Shown here one piece after another: positions 33,501 through 42,853 of a stretch of DNA of 42,995 bases (position 1 is its first letter; each line of letters starts with the position of its first letter). Location: assembly GCA_029863385.1 (NCBI GenBank), contig JAOTVU010000023.1:1-42995 (forward strand). Reading direction: 5' to 3'. The position numbers were made by a program, and so were the translations under genes. The notes beneath the pieces were generated by a model. That model was not told the DNA's origin and did not search any database. It worked only from the letters and a program-made list of their open reading frames with translations. The stretch is from Acidimicrobiia bacterium (GTDB lineage Bacteria; Actinomycetota; Acidimicrobiia; Acidimicrobiales; SZUA-35).

Positions 33501-34365
33501 CGTTGAGCAACTCGTCGATCCGGGCCAGCAGAACCGCCCGCTCCCGAGCCCGGCCGATGATCGGCGTGTCGATCTCGGCCAGGGCCGTCAGGGGCGCCGC
33601 GGCGCTGGAGGCCTCGTTCTGGATCCGTTCATGGAGTTCCGTGGTCTCCCACGACGGTTCGACACCCAGCTCCTCGGCCAACACCTGGCAGCAGCTCCGG
33701 TACTGGCGCTCGGCGGCCGCAGGCTGGCCGAGCAGCGCACAAAGACGCATCACCTCCCGGTGATTCTCGTCGGCCAGCGGATCGTAGCCGACGAGTTGGC
33801 GGGCGTAGCGGAGCGCGGTGACGTAGTCGGACCGGCCCTTGTACAGACGAATCGCCTGCCGGATGGCGTTCGTGTAGCGATCCTTCACCGCCGCCCGCTC
33901 CGCCTCGATCCAGTCGTCGTAGTGGCCGGCGAGGAGGTCGCCGGGATAGTCCGCAATCAGCGCGGTCAGCTTGTCGGCCAGCGGGACTCGAGCGGAGTGC
34001 TGAGCCCACTCACGATCGATGTCATCGAGCCGCCGCTCGAACTCCTCGACATCGATCTCGAGCGGCCATCCGGGCGCGAGTTGAATGGTCGACGAGGTGG
34101 AGACGATCAAGTCGTTGAGGCCAATGTCGGCCAGGGCGGTTCGGATTTGCCACAGCGTGTTGCTCAACCGTTTGCGAGCCTTGTCATCGGGCAGATCCGA
34201 CCAGAATCGCCCGGCCAGCAGGTCGCGGGTCTGTGGCCGATGACGGTTCATGATCAGGTAGGCCAGCAGCGAGGCCGATTTGCGCGGCAACGAGTCGATC
34301 GTCCCAGCACGACAACGGAGGTTGAAACCACCGAGCAACTGCACGGAAACTGGTTCCCATTCCAC
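30571..34365 (-). CDS. Large SARP/AfsR-type regulator: winged helix, BTAD, AAA ATPase, TPRs, C-terminal HTH
   Basis: About 1264 aa counted from GTG 34365 (VEWEPVSVQLLGGF); a TACGGT box lies 6 nt upstream (34372-34377, minus). Residues 1-95 are an OmpR-type winged helix (LPRKSASLLAYLI, ARKRLSNTLWQIRTAL), about 100-245 a BTAD domain (IDVEEFERRLDD, YRSCCQVLAEELGVEPS), and about 275-600 a STAND/AAA ATPase with P-loop GDPGIGKSRL (298-307) and LVVLEDVHWCDDDS. The rest is TPR-like helices. The C-terminus is unusual: LAELLGVSERTVKRDLAELRIEG is a second DeoR-like helix-turn-helix. The target is unknown. The adjacent small peptide gene is a candidate. Confidence 0.9.
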   Translation of the reverse strand: MEWEPVSVQLLGGFNLRCRAGTIDSLPRKSASLLAYLIMNRHRPQTRDLLAGRFWSDLPDDKARKRLSNTLWQIRTALADIGLNDLIVSTSSTIQLAPGWPLEIDVEEFERRLDDIDREWAQHSARVPLADKLTALIADYPGDLLAGHYDDWIEAERAAVKDRYTNAIRQAIRLYKGRSDYVTALRYARQLVGYDPLADENHREVMRLCALLGQPAAAERQYRSCCQVLAEELGVEPSWETTELHERIQNEASSAAAPLTALAEIDTPIIGRARERAVLLARIDELLNGQGGLLLIEGDPGIGKSRLVEDLADAADWRGVRLLSTANTEVSRLRPYHAIRSLLSPAVTGLRGEHLAEVTDQIWLQQASEVLPELRQYVAGSTERALLPEEESSRMTEALARVLLAQGGLGPTLVVLEDVHWCDDDSIRVFTNLGRRLSRSGVLICLTYRRFEAEQNEGIWSAISRLEGVPGSTRVVLAALNRSEIRELVSAELGPGVLPSRIQERLVDESGGNPLFVLEALQDVEALLMTDGQERDLHGHPDRFPSTVARALQQRLNSLPADVLTVLRGMAVLAEPCSSALVSRITGLDRRRTLGGLTEAVDRGFLIEIGAGICRFCHDQTRRAVYHAMTDDEIVDWHRQIFHAVVAEERPQAEQVAYHADLAALWAESVRWHTVAARSAEEVDALGVAAEHYSQADRAAQLAGLSEVDRFGDLLSHERALDVLGRRQEQEILLKRLIDLDLGLEERVDLAERQAWLMGHTDRHEEAARLASEWAERAYDAGLPNYRLLTVLGVVRYWNGSLYEAIEALRLALKAAPDDQADVTIKNHLGRALIDVSEFDEGNDLVAQALETAVNIGDVRGQVESIIHQAISALRRGHNDEAMARAEESLPLSRSIGYRYGEGVSLVNLGTLRAIRGQAGIALELLDEAAEVFDVLGITRTKAILRTNLAEIYAGFLGEYHEAAKLYSQAAANFRTLGDERRELRCMSRLSGIDWESGRRRLARRRLQRIIERADQLSDPLVELEARRVVAECLSGNGDYLDAIPHLDRALELIEENALAYAVPSLLALRGEVAAAVGELDAAVAFADRSVEANKPESEFGFLTAWRSGRIYRIAGRAEDAADQFALAFNLLESNLHGVDDERATAARGRTRFAAIIEDYERYHPRVVEVRLPVESAPTGRPLKADEYTIVAWTASEPADWRVENAAQRRQRRVLRLCREAQEQGALARVHDLAELLGVSERTVKRDLAELRIEGERPTTRRSV

Positions 34366-34371
34366 ACATCC

Positions 34372-34377
34372 ACCGTA
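34372..34377 (-). promoter_or_regulatory. Putative -10 box for leaderless transcription of the SARP gene
   Basis: TACGGT on the minus strand, 6 nt before GTG 34365. It supports GTG 34365 over the longer frame to 34419. Confidence 0.45.
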
Positions 34378-34457
34378 GTCAAAACTCGCCGAGCCGCCCA
34401 TTGCTCCTTGGCGATGCATTATCGACCGCCGGTGCGGATCGAATCCGACCGGCGACC

Positions 34458-35291
34458 TCAGCCCTTGGGCGGGATCGCAACCAAGAGCGCGTCGACCTCG
34501 GAACCCGGTATTCCTTCGCCCAGTACGGCGAAGTCCCCTTCGTCGGCGAGGACGCGACGGGAAACGTCGATCAGGGTCCGGTGGGTGACACGGGCAAGTG
34601 CCGACCCGAGCGACAGACGAGCGACGCCGATCTCCGCGAAGTCTGCTCGGCTGTAGCCGACGAAGGGTCCGGCGACCAACGCGTTGACCGGCACGTCAAC
34701 CGACTCACAGATCCGGGCCAGGTCGGCCATCGTCGGCGGGAGCGGCACATAGACGCAATCGGCCCCGACCGACTCAAAGGCCCGGATCCTGGCGATGGCC
34801 TCGTCGACGCCGTAGTGGCCCTTCATGACTCCGTCGGCTCGCGCGACCAGGACGAAGTCGTTCGGCAGAGCCCGCGCCGCGGTGACCGCGGCCTCGATTC
34901 GGGCCACGGCGTCGGGCATCGGGTAAGGCCGGGAATCCGGTAGCGCCGTGTCCTCGATGGAACAACCGGCCAGACCGGCTGCACCGGCCAGCCTCACCGT
35001 CTCGGCCACATCGGTCCCGGCGTGTCCGTAGCCGTTCTCCAGATCACCGGAAACCGGAACGGTCACTCCGCTGGCCACGGCAACGGCATGATCGAGAGCC
35101 TGCTCGCGACTCACGTGGCCCATGTCGGGTAGGCCGAGGGTGAAGGCGTGAGCCGCGGACGACGTTCCTATGGCTTCGGCTCCGAGGGCCTCCAGCACGC
35201 GGGCGGAGCCGAGGTCCCAGGCGTTGGCCAGGACGAACGGGTTGCCGGGTTCGTGGAGCTGACGGAAGGTGCGCCCGCTTGGAGCGGTCAA
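34458..35291 (-). CDS. Isocitrate lyase / PEP mutase family protein
   Basis: A 277-aa TIM-barrel enzyme. [25 protein letters not shown] is the N-terminal family block, [11 protein letters not shown] holds the metal-binding Asp/Glu set, AGCSIEDT the second, and FVLVARADG the third; VNALVAGPF closes the barrel. Members cleave or rearrange 2-methylisocitrate-like acids, oxaloacetate or phosphonates. The usual active-site KKC-H of methylisocitrate lyase is not seen, so this is a different branch. The start overlaps the msrA stop (ATGA), so it is co-translated with msrA. Confidence 0.83.
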   Translation of the reverse strand: MTAPSGRTFRQLHEPGNPFVLANAWDLGSARVLEALGAEAIGTSSAAHAFTLGLPDMGHVSREQALDHAVAVASGVTVPVSGDLENGYGHAGTDVAETVRLAGAAGLAGCSIEDTALPDSRPYPMPDAVARIEAAVTAARALPNDFVLVARADGVMKGHYGVDEAIARIRAFESVGADCVYVPLPPTMADLARICESVDVPVNALVAGPFVGYSRADFAEIGVARLSLGSALARVTHRTLIDVSRRVLADEGDFAVLGEGIPGSEVDALLVAIPPKG

Positions 35292-35941
35292 CCGATCGGT
35301 TCCGTCTGGTAGCCGACCTGGCAGAATCCGTGGTTGCAGTAGCCACCGGGGTTCTTGGCCAGATACTGCTGGTGGTATTCCTCGGCGTAGTAGAACGGCC
35401 CGGCCATGGCGATCTCGGTGGTGATCCCGCCGAATCCGGCCTCGGCCAGCTGACGCTGGTACACGTCACGGCTCCTCTGTGCCGCCTCGAGCTGCTGGGG
35501 CGAGTTGGCGTAGATGGCCGATCGGTACTGGGTGCCGATGTCGTTGCCCTGGCCCATGTGCTGGGTCGGATCGTGATTCTCCCAGAAGATCTTGAACAGC
35601 GTCTCCAAACTCACCTGTTCGGGGAAGAACACGATCAGCACCGCCTCGGTGTGGCCGGTCATGCCGGTGCAGGTTTCCTGGTAGGTCGGGTTCGGCGTGG
35701 TCCCGCCGCTGTACCCGACCGCAGTCGTGTAGACGCCGGGCTGCTGCCAGTAGAACCGCTCGGCGCCCCAGAAGCAGCCCATGCCGACGATCAGGGTGTC
35801 GGTTCCCTCGGGAAACGGACCGACAAGCGGTTTACCGTTGACGTAGTGGGCATCGGGCACGGGCATCGGCTCCATTCGCCCGGGCAGGGTGTCCTCGGGG
35901 GCCGGAACCTCGAGCTTTCGTGGATCTACTCGGCGGAACAT
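35288..35941 (-). CDS. msrA: Peptide methionine-(S)-S-oxide reductase MsrA
   Basis: A 217-aa enzyme reducing methionine-S-sulfoxide in proteins. [18 protein letters not shown] contains the catalytic Cys56, [11 protein letters not shown] follows, and [24 protein letters not shown] and [12 protein letters not shown] are family blocks. The C-terminal CNHGFCQ supplies likely resolving Cys. Start ATG 35941 has GGAG upstream. Longer frames to 36553 cross into unrelated sequence. Its 4-nt overlap with the PEP-mutase-like gene suggests a small oxidative-stress or repair operon. Confidence 0.94.
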   Translation of the reverse strand: MFRRVDPRKLEVPAPEDTLPGRMEPMPVPDAHYVNGKPLVGPFPEGTDTLIVGMGCFWGAERFYWQQPGVYTTAVGYSGGTTPNPTYQETCTGMTGHTEAVLIVFFPEQVSLETLFKIFWENHDPTQHMGQGNDIGTQYRSAIYANSPQQLEAAQRSRDVYQRQLAEAGFGGITTEIAMAGPFYYAEEYHQQYLAKNPGGYCNHGFCQVGYQTEPIG

Positions 35942-35967
35942 GGCGCAAACTCCGTTCGTCTGGGTCG

Positions 35968-36003
35968 GGGCCCGTCGATCGAGACGATCACTTCGACGGG
36001 CCC
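35968..36003. promoter_or_regulatory. 11-bp perfect hairpin in the msrA leader
   Basis: GGGCCCGTCGA (35968-35978) and TCGACGGGCCC (35993-36003) around a 14-nt loop, 27 nt upstream of ATG 35941. It may be an operator or leader structure of msrA, or the terminator of the upstream UPF0182 gene. No T-run is seen. The rest of the 36004-36221 gap is AT-richer, with no gene seen. Confidence 0.5.
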
Positions 36004-36221
36004 GGTTGTCACCATACTCAAACCGTGGTCGAGCCGACTTCGTTCCCGCCGGACGACCTGAATCTTGACACAAGACGGCCCGACCGCTGCCTGAGAAGCC
36101 TTCCGCCGCGAAGAACTCAAGCATCGATCGGGCCTTACCTTGTATGTTAGCGGCAAACTTGTCGATCCAGCTAGTCGGAATTGCCACAATTAATGCAAAA
36201 CCGCCGGCCGACGAGCAGCTA

Positions 36222-39113
36222 CTAGGTGTCGGACGACGCTGCGGGCAGTGCCGGGGCCACGCCACCGAGCTTGTTCTGCGCCTCGGTGAGGGCGATACGG
36301 GCCTGGTCCCGCAGCACGCCGGCCTCCTCGGGTGACGTCTCCTCGAGGCTGTCGGCCTGAACCAGAAGGGCGTCGGCCAAAGCCACCAGATCGACCACCG
36401 ACATCTCGGCGATGTCGGCATCGGGCGGTGGTGCTGCGTCATCCTCGGTGGCTGCCGGTTGCTCCGGTCCGGCGACCGTCTGGGTGCCGACCACCCCTCT
36501 GATTGCACCTCCGATGGTCGAATCCATGAAGATCCGGTCACCGTTGACGGCAACGATCCGCTGCTGTTCGGGGATGGCGGTCTGACTGTTGGATTCGACG
36601 TAGACCGGACGGATGTAGACGATGGTGTCGTCGACCAGCACGATGCTCATCTCGCCGAACTCGACCTTCGCTCCCCGCTTCTCGAGGACGAACGCGGTCA
36701 TGACCGGGCTCTGCCTGATCTGGGCGTGCACCAGATCGGGCGCGTCGATCTGGCCCGGTGGCAACGTCACCAGGATCAACTCGCCGTAGTTCTCCGGATC
36801 GGATCGAGCCATCATGAGGCCGGTCAGCTCCGGGCGGGTCGTGTTGCTGTCGACCCCCGATTGGGGCACGAAGGCCCGCTGGAGGACGAACTCGGCCTCG
36901 GTCGCCCCCGGTGGCCGTGCCATCAGGTACTGGGGCGCCATCGGCGGAGCCGCCACGGTGTCGCTCTCCTCGGCCTCGGCCTCGATCTGCGGTTGGGCGG
37001 CGACCGACCAGGCGAGGTTGCCCTGGATGAAGTCGACCGGGTCGTCGACGACATAGTCGGACCACATGTCGGTCTGGACGGTGAAGAGGTCGCTCGGGTA
37101 GCGGAAGTGGCTGCGGATCTCGTCGGGTACCTCCGACTGGTCCGTGAAGAGATCCGGGAATGCCCCCCGCCAGGCTCGGATCATCGGATCCGACTCGTCG
37201 GTCACGTACATGTCGACATCGCCGTTGTAGGCGTCGACGACGACCTTGACCGAGTTGCGCACGTAGTTGTAGCCCCGGGCCAGATCGGCTCCGACGAGTT
37301 CGGTCGACACCGACTGCGAGTACGGATAGTCGGACGTTGTGGTGTAGGCGTTGATGATCCAGAAGACGTGGCCGTCCGCCACAATCGGGTAGGGATCGCT
37401 GTCGAAGCGGAGGAAGGGGGCCATCTCCCGGACCCGGTCGATCACGTCACGGTTGTAGATCACCCGCGATCGCTCGGTGATGGTGTCGGAGATGAGCGGA
37501 TCGAGCTGCCGGAATCGGAGGGAGAAGGCCACGCGCCGGAGCAGCGAATCGATCGGGACGCCACCGGTGCCGTCGTAGCTGAAGAACTGGGAGCCGCTGT
37601 CGGTCGGGTAGTCGACCTCTTCGCGGGCGTTGCCGACGATGGCGTAGCCGCCAAAGCCGTCGCCGTAGTAGATTCGGGGTTGATCGAGCTCCACGCCGAG
37701 TTCCTCGTCGACCTCGATGTTGGCCAGACCCCGGATGAGGAAGTCGAGGGCCCTGGTGTCGGTGGGGCCGAGGGTGACGCCGTCATCGTAGGCGGCGGCC
37801 ATCGCGAGCCCGTAGCCGTGGGTGAAGATGACGTGTTGCTGCTCCCAGCCCTCCCCGACCTCGTTGACGTTGAGACCGCGCGCCGACAGAACCACCGGTC
37901 GCTTCGCGCCGTTGATCAGGTACCGGTCGACGTCGAGAGGCGACGTGAAGCTGAACAGCCGGCGGTCGGCCTCGGATCGGACCACCTCGTCGACGGCGAG
38001 GACCGGATCGACGACCGGGACGTTGTCGAGGACGTCGCGGTACGCCTCGATATCGTCGTTGCTCAGGCCGACCTCGTAATCGAGACTGATCCGAGTGACC
38101 CCATCTCCGTCGAGACCGTAGGCGAAGCGGGTGGCGTCGATATTGCGACCGACGAACTCCGCCTCCCGCGTCGACTGGACCGGCGCAACCCGGAGCCGCT
38201 GATAGGCGATCGGGAAGGCGTTGCCGATCACGAAATGAGACACCAGCCAGATCCCGAGTGCGACCATGGGAAGACCCCAGCCCGGTCGGCGGATGTTGTA
38301 GAGAATGAGGGCCGCACAGAACAGGGAGATCAGGGCCAGCAGCTTGAAAGCAGGCTCCTGGATGAGCACATCGGTGGCCAGCGCTCCGTCGAACGCTCCC
38401 CGGCTGGAGGTGACGAGATGGTACCGATCGAGCCAGTAGTCGACGGCACGCAGGACGGCCAGCAGCGCCAGCAGCACGGACACGTGCAACTTGACCGAGG
38501 TGCTGACCCGCTGGTCGAGCACCGAGGCCCGGATCCCACCGTTGAGGTAGTGGGCGATGAGCACGACGATGAGGGTCAGCACAAGCGCGGCGAAGAACCA
38601 GTCGACCAGGAACGTGTACAGCGGAAGATCGAAGACGTAGAACCCGGCGTCCCGGTTGAACAACGGATCGCTTCTGCCGAAATCCTGGGAGTTGCGGAAG
38701 AGCAACCACGTCTGCCATTGGGCCGACGTGTTTGCCCCGAAGATCAGCGCGAACAGAGCGGCGAGGCCGAGACGGACCCGTCCGGCCTGGGCACCGACCA
38801 TCTCGTGATACCGCTCGACGAGCTCCTCCTCGGCCGAGCTGGGGCGGACCGCCGGTTTGAGGCGATCGGCCAGCACCAGGTTGCCCCAGAAGATTCCGAA
38901 GAACAGCAGTCCAAACAGCCCCGCCATGACAAACTGGGTGCCCAGGAAGGTGGTCCACACCGAGCCGACGCCCAGTTCGTCGAACCACAGCCAGTCGGTG
39001 TAGACGCTCGCGATCCCGTTGGCCGAGAGAAACAGGGCGAAGGCGGCACCGGCCGCAAGGGCGATGACCAAACGGAGACGAGACGACCCACGACGATCGC
39101 GAATTGTGCGCAT
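36222..39113 (-). CDS. UPF0182 family membrane protein
   Basis: A 963-aa protein of a family common in Actinobacteria. About seven N-terminal transmembrane segments (for example [21 protein letters not shown] and [20 protein letters not shown]) are followed by a large extracytoplasmic region: [70 protein letters not shown] and [17 protein letters not shown] are the usual blocks. The C-terminal 80 residues are acidic and Ala-rich. Function unknown. ATG 39113 has GGGGAG upstream. Confidence 0.92.
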   Translation of the reverse strand: MRTIRDRRGSSRLRLVIALAAGAAFALFLSANGIASVYTDWLWFDELGVGSVWTTFLGTQFVMAGLFGLLFFGIFWGNLVLADRLKPAVRPSSAEEELVERYHEMVGAQAGRVRLGLAALFALIFGANTSAQWQTWLLFRNSQDFGRSDPLFNRDAGFYVFDLPLYTFLVDWFFAALVLTLIVVLIAHYLNGGIRASVLDQRVSTSVKLHVSVLLALLAVLRAVDYWLDRYHLVTSSRGAFDGALATDVLIQEPAFKLLALISLFCAALILYNIRRPGWGLPMVALGIWLVSHFVIGNAFPIAYQRLRVAPVQSTREAEFVGRNIDATRFAYGLDGDGVTRISLDYEVGLSNDDIEAYRDVLDNVPVVDPVLAVDEVVRSEADRRLFSFTSPLDVDRYLINGAKRPVVLSARGLNVNEVGEGWEQQHVIFTHGYGLAMAAAYDDGVTLGPTDTRALDFLIRGLANIEVDEELGVELDQPRIYYGDGFGGYAIVGNAREEVDYPTDSGSQFFSYDGTGGVPIDSLLRRVAFSLRFRQLDPLISDTITERSRVIYNRDVIDRVREMAPFLRFDSDPYPIVADGHVFWIINAYTTTSDYPYSQSVSTELVGADLARGYNYVRNSVKVVVDAYNGDVDMYVTDESDPMIRAWRGAFPDLFTDQSEVPDEIRSHFRYPSDLFTVQTDMWSDYVVDDPVDFIQGNLAWSVAAQPQIEAEAEESDTVAAPPMAPQYLMARPPGATEAEFVLQRAFVPQSGVDSNTTRPELTGLMMARSDPENYGELILVTLPPGQIDAPDLVHAQIRQSPVMTAFVLEKRGAKVEFGEMSIVLVDDTIVYIRPVYVESNSQTAIPEQQRIVAVNGDRIFMDSTIGGAIRGVVGTQTVAGPEQPAATEDDAAPPPDADIAEMSVVDLVALADALLVQADSLEETSPEEAGVLRDQARIALTEAQNKLGGVAPALPAASSDT

Positions 39114-39179
39114 TACTCCCCGAGGGTAGTGGGCCTCAGCGCCATGCGTGCGCGCGCGTCGGCCTCGCCGCAGGCAGAA

Positions 39180-41570
39180 TCAGTCGGCGACGACGAGGCA
39201 CCGGCAGTTCGGCAGCGCCAGGGGCCGCACATGGCCACTCGGGAATCTGTCGCCCTTGATCAGGCCGGTGCGACCCGCGTTGATCTCGCACACCGGATCG
39301 GGATCGTGGCGGGGATCGAGCAGCCAGATAACGTTCGCACCGGCGGGAATCGCTCCGTAGAGGCCGATGGCGAACGACTCGTACAGGGCGTCATCGGCGA
39401 GATCGAGCAGCCCGGCGTTGCGGAAATCGCGGTAGACGCTGCGGATCGGCTCGAACAGCTTTTCCCGGTCGTGATCGGTGGAGTGTTCGACCTCCCGGAT
39501 GACGGGGATCCTCACCTTGTCGACGATGTACTTCGCCAGTTGTTTGACCAGGTTGTCGAGCACACCGGTTGGCACCTCCCGCCGACCGCCGGCCTTGGCG
39601 CCGGCCAGGGCCACGGGGGCTAGGCCATCCCGCAGCGGCTGGAGGTACCGTTCGATCTGATCGCTGAACTTCGGCAGCTCGGCCACCTCGACAGCCCCGC
39701 GACCGACACGTAACCGATCGAGCACCTCGCTCTGGTCATCGTTGAGCGCACGCCTCAGCGACCGGTGGAAGTCGTCGGCGCGGCCCAGAGCGGCGTCGCG
39801 GGCCGACACTTCCGACGGCAGCCGGCCCCGGTACTCCTCGTCGATCAGAAGATCGCCCCGGTTGCCTTCCATGTCGGTCCCGGTCTCCCGGGACGCCACC
39901 GTGACCAGGATCTGATCCGACAGGTCGTCGTCGACGTCCCCGCCGGCGACTCCGGCCGCTTCAGCCGCTTTTCGGGCGAATCCCAGGTCGGCTTCCGACA
40001 ACTCGATCGTGTTGAAGCCCTCGATCAGGCTCAGCTCGACGGATTCGCCATCCTCGTCGACCGCAGCATCGCCCGGTTTCTCGTCTCGTGAGTGATCGTC
40101 GGCGTCGGCCTCGTCGGTGACGACGTCGTGCTCGGCAGCGGCTTCGTCTTCACGATCGGCTTTGGTGCTCGCCGTCCGCTCCGCTTCTGTTTCGACCTGG
40201 GTTTCGTCGGTCGAAGCGACCGGGTCGATTTCGGCGTCGGCGGCGTCGACCACGGCCGTGGCGGCCGCCCCCCGGGTCGACGCCGGGCGCGATCCGGTCG
40301 ATCCCGGATTCCGACGCCGAGCGTTCTTCTTGTTCCGGCTCCGAGACCTCGAGTTCGACCGCTTCGATTTCGATGCGTTGCCGCCGGCCCCGGATCCGCC
40401 ATCCTGGTCGGCGTCGGCCGACCGGTCCGAGCCGGCGTCGGAGCCGGAGTCGCCCGGACCGGCCGACGAACCGTCGTCGGCGGTGAGATCGATGACATCT
40501 TCGGTCTCGTCACCGTCGTCGGACGTGACCGTTGACGACTTCGACGGCCTCCGGCCCGATGGCCCGCCCTCGGGCTCGAGCTGCTGGTCGAGTTGTGCCA
40601 CCAGTTCCTCGACCTGGGCGGAGGTGTCGGCGTCGTCGACATCGATGTCGGGGGTGCTGGGAGGCGACTTTACCGAGGCCTCGTCGAGACGGGACGACAG
40701 GTCGTCCATCTCCGACCGGGCGACCACGAGGGCCATCACCAGGCGGTCACGGGTCGACAGCATCTCCTCCAGATCGGTGCGGATCTTGGTGCGCTCGACA
40801 ACCAGCTCCGACAGCAACTGCTGGCGCAACGCCTCGGCATCGGCCACGATCTGCTCGGCCCGATCCTGCGCCCACTTCTCGTCGGCGGCCGCCCGCTCCT
40901 CGGCGTCGGCCATGATCTTCTTCGACTCGGCCAGCACCATCTCGCGGTGCTGTTCGGCCTCGGATCGCAGGGTCGTCGCCGACTCCTCGGCCTCGGCCGC
41001 CACCTTGGCCACCAGCTCCTCGGCCTCCGCCTGCTTCTCGGCCACCAGGCGACGGGCCTTGCGACGGGCGTCGGCCAGGTCGGTCCGGGCGTCCTTTTCG
41101 ATCTCCTTCGCCTGGCGTTCGGCCTTCTTCACGATGTCGGCGGCGGCGGAGCGGGCCGACTCGAGCACCCGGGCGGTCTCCTGACCCAGCAGCTCGATCG
41201 CCCGGTGCTCGTCGAACGTCGAATCGAGGTCGGCTTCGAACTCGTCGTCACCCTCGGACCGTTGCCGACCGGATCGTTCGGCCGATCGACCATCTGCGGG
41301 CCCGTCGACGGAACGCTGAACCAGTTCCAACTCCAGGTCGCGCACCTCGGACCGGAGGGTGTCGTTCTCCTCCTCCAGCTCCTCGATCCGATCGAGTGTG
41401 GTGGTCCGCGCCAGCGCGGCGAGTGCGTCACCGCCGTTTTCGGAGAGTGCGGCGGCCAGCCTGGTCAGGTAGTGGCGAACGGCGTCCTGGTCGTAACCGC
41501 GAAAGGCGGTGGGGAACTCAGCGGCGGCGATCTGCGTTGGAGCGAACTCGTGGTCACTCTGCATAGACAT
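39180..41570 (-). CDS. DivIVA-domain coiled-coil protein with phage-head-like C-terminus
   Basis: A 796-aa protein. Residues 10-40 (IAAAEFPTAFRGYDQDAVRHYL) match the DivIVA N-terminal domain that binds curved membrane; about 60-320 is coiled coil (VKKAERQAKEIEKDARTDL and similar Ala/Glu/Lys heptads). About 320-520 is acidic, low complexity and disordered, with a basic SKSKRSNSRSRSRNKKNARRR island. Residues about 590-796 form a globular domain ending VIWLLDPRHDPDPVCEINAG, then FPSGHVRPLALPNCRCLVV: the C-x(n)-H-P-NCRC pattern recalls the Mu gpF/SPP1 gp7 minor head proteins. A TAGCAT box (41577-41582) lies 6 nt before ATG 41570. Polar-growth or cell-division scaffolding is plausible. Confidence 0.78.
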   Translation of the reverse strand: MSMQSDHEFAPTQIAAAEFPTAFRGYDQDAVRHYLTRLAAALSENGGDALAALARTTTLDRIEELEEENDTLRSEVRDLELELVQRSVDGPADGRSAERSGRQRSEGDDEFEADLDSTFDEHRAIELLGQETARVLESARSAAADIVKKAERQAKEIEKDARTDLADARRKARRLVAEKQAEAEELVAKVAAEAEESATTLRSEAEQHREMVLAESKKIMADAEERAAADEKWAQDRAEQIVADAEALRQQLLSELVVERTKIRTDLEEMLSTRDRLVMALVVARSEMDDLSSRLDEASVKSPPSTPDIDVDDADTSAQVEELVAQLDQQLEPEGGPSGRRPSKSSTVTSDDGDETEDVIDLTADDGSSAGPGDSGSDAGSDRSADADQDGGSGAGGNASKSKRSNSRSRSRNKKNARRRNPGSTGSRPASTRGAAATAVVDAADAEIDPVASTDETQVETEAERTASTKADREDEAAAEHDVVTDEADADDHSRDEKPGDAAVDEDGESVELSLIEGFNTIELSEADLGFARKAAEAAGVAGGDVDDDLSDQILVTVASRETGTDMEGNRGDLLIDEEYRGRLPSEVSARDAALGRADDFHRSLRRALNDDQSEVLDRLRVGRGAVEVAELPKFSDQIERYLQPLRDGLAPVALAGAKAGGRREVPTGVLDNLVKQLAKYIVDKVRIPVIREVEHSTDHDREKLFEPIRSVYRDFRNAGLLDLADDALYESFAIGLYGAIPAGANVIWLLDPRHDPDPVCEINAGRTGLIKGDRFPSGHVRPLALPNCRCLVVAD

Positions 41571-41576
41571 ACCACG

Positions 41577-41582
41577 ATGCTA
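41577..41582 (-). promoter_or_regulatory. Putative -10 box for the DivIVA-domain gene
   Basis: TAGCAT on the minus strand, 6 nt before ATG 41570; no ribosome-binding site in between. Confidence 0.4.
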
Positions 41583-41635
41583 CGACGCCGGGAGCTTCGA
41601 GTGCTGGACCCTTGGCAAAGGCCGCTGGTCAGGCG

Positions 41636-42853
41636 TCAACCACGATTCGCGGCGGCGAATTCATCGATCGCGTCGACGTCTCCGCCCAGGCCGGCGAGGG
41701 CGTCGAGCGCCTCCTCGACCGTTGAAACCGGAACGATGTCTATCTCGCCGTCGGCCCGTTCGACCAGTTCGGCCAGCTCGTCCTCGCCGAGGGCTTCCGG
41801 CACGATGAACGTGTCAACGCCGAGGTCACGCACAACCGCCGTCTTCTGCAGCGCCCCACCGACCGGACCGACCTGACCGGCGGCATTGATGGTTCCGGTC
41901 ACCGCCACCGCGCGGCCCCCGGTCAACTCGCCCTCGGTCAGTTGGTCGAGCACGGCGAGCGTGAAGGCCAGCCCGGCCGACGGACCGCCGACCGAACCGG
42001 AGTCGATCTCGACGAGGAAATCGAACTCTTCGTTGAACTTGAGGCGATCGGCTGGGCGGATGCCGAGAAAGCCGGTTCCGGGCTTCTCGGGATGATCGCC
42101 GAGGACGACGGTGACATCCCTTGTTTCCTCGGCGCCGAACGGCTGGACGAGCAGCTCGATCTCGTCACCGGGCGCATGGGATCCGAGGATCTCGACCAGG
42201 GTCGCCGTGTCCGGTGTTGGTCGACCGTCGATCTCGAGCACGGAATCACCAGGCTCGAGAATACCCTCGGCCGCCTCACCGGCTTCGATCTGCTGAACGA
42301 CGACGGCGTCGGCCTGGACCGCGTCGTAGCCCAACTGCTCCAGCGCGACCGCCACCGCAACCCGTTTCGAGTCGTTCATCAGTTCGAGGTTGAATTCCCG
42401 ATTCTCCTCCGGCGTGCGATCGCCGAAGATGTTCTCCTCGGGTACGACCTGGGCGTCGTCGTCCATCCGTAACCACAGGTACTCCCAGAGGTTCGGACGG
42501 GTCCGGAAGCGGACGGTCAGCAGGAGTAGTTCACCGTCACTGGGGTACTCGTCGATCCCCTCGATGGCCAGAAGCGGCTCGGTGTCCCGGGCCGATCCCG
42601 GTACGAGGGCAACGTAGGGAACGTCGAGCAGCAGGCCGCCGGCGACGGCGGCCGCGATGACGAAACCGACCATGCCGAACACCCAGCGACGAATGGATCG
42701 GCGGGCCTCGGCCGGCGTCTCCAGCTGCCGGGGTGCGATCAACGGCGGTGCCGGAGCGATGGGATCGCCGGCAGGCGATTCGGTTGCCTTGGACGGTGCG
42801 GGCGGTCTCGATTCGTACTCGGTCCGGGGTACACTGACCTCGTCGTTTTCCAT
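41636..42853 (-). CDS. Membrane-anchored PDZ-Lon-like protease (YlbL family)
   Basis: A 405-aa protein with an N-terminal disordered stretch, a transmembrane helix at about 58-75 (VFGMVGFVIAAAVAGGLLL), a PDZ domain at about 180-250 (ILEPGDSVLEIDGRPTPD), and a Lon S16 peptidase domain. The catalytic Ser292 is in GGPSAGLAF and the Lys337 in ALQKTAV, the Ser-Lys dyad of Lon. It would act outside the cytoplasmic membrane. ATG 42853 has AGGAGA close upstream. The right end of the window (42854-42995) shows no further gene. Confidence 0.93.
   Translation of the reverse strand: MENDEVSVPRTEYESRPPAPSKATESPAGDPIAPAPPLIAPRQLETPAEARRSIRRWVFGMVGFVIAAAVAGGLLLDVPYVALVPGSARDTEPLLAIEGIDEYPSDGELLLLTVRFRTRPNLWEYLWLRMDDDAQVVPEENIFGDRTPEENREFNLELMNDSKRVAVAVALEQLGYDAVQADAVVVQQIEAGEAAEGILEPGDSVLEIDGRPTPDTATLVEILGSHAPGDEIELLVQPFGAEETRDVTVVLGDHPEKPGTGFLGIRPADRLKFNEEFDFLVEIDSGSVGGPSAGLAFTLAVLDQLTEGELTGGRAVAVTGTINAAGQVGPVGGALQKTAVVRDLGVDTFIVPEALGEDELAELVERADGEIDIVPVSTVEEALDALAGLGGDVDAIDEFAAANRG

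Noticed and set aside
36459..39623. 1054-codon plus-strand frame
   Set aside because: It lies antisense to UPF0182 and the DivIVA-domain gene; long antisense frames are common with this codon bias, and its product is Arg/Asp/Gly-rich with no family features.
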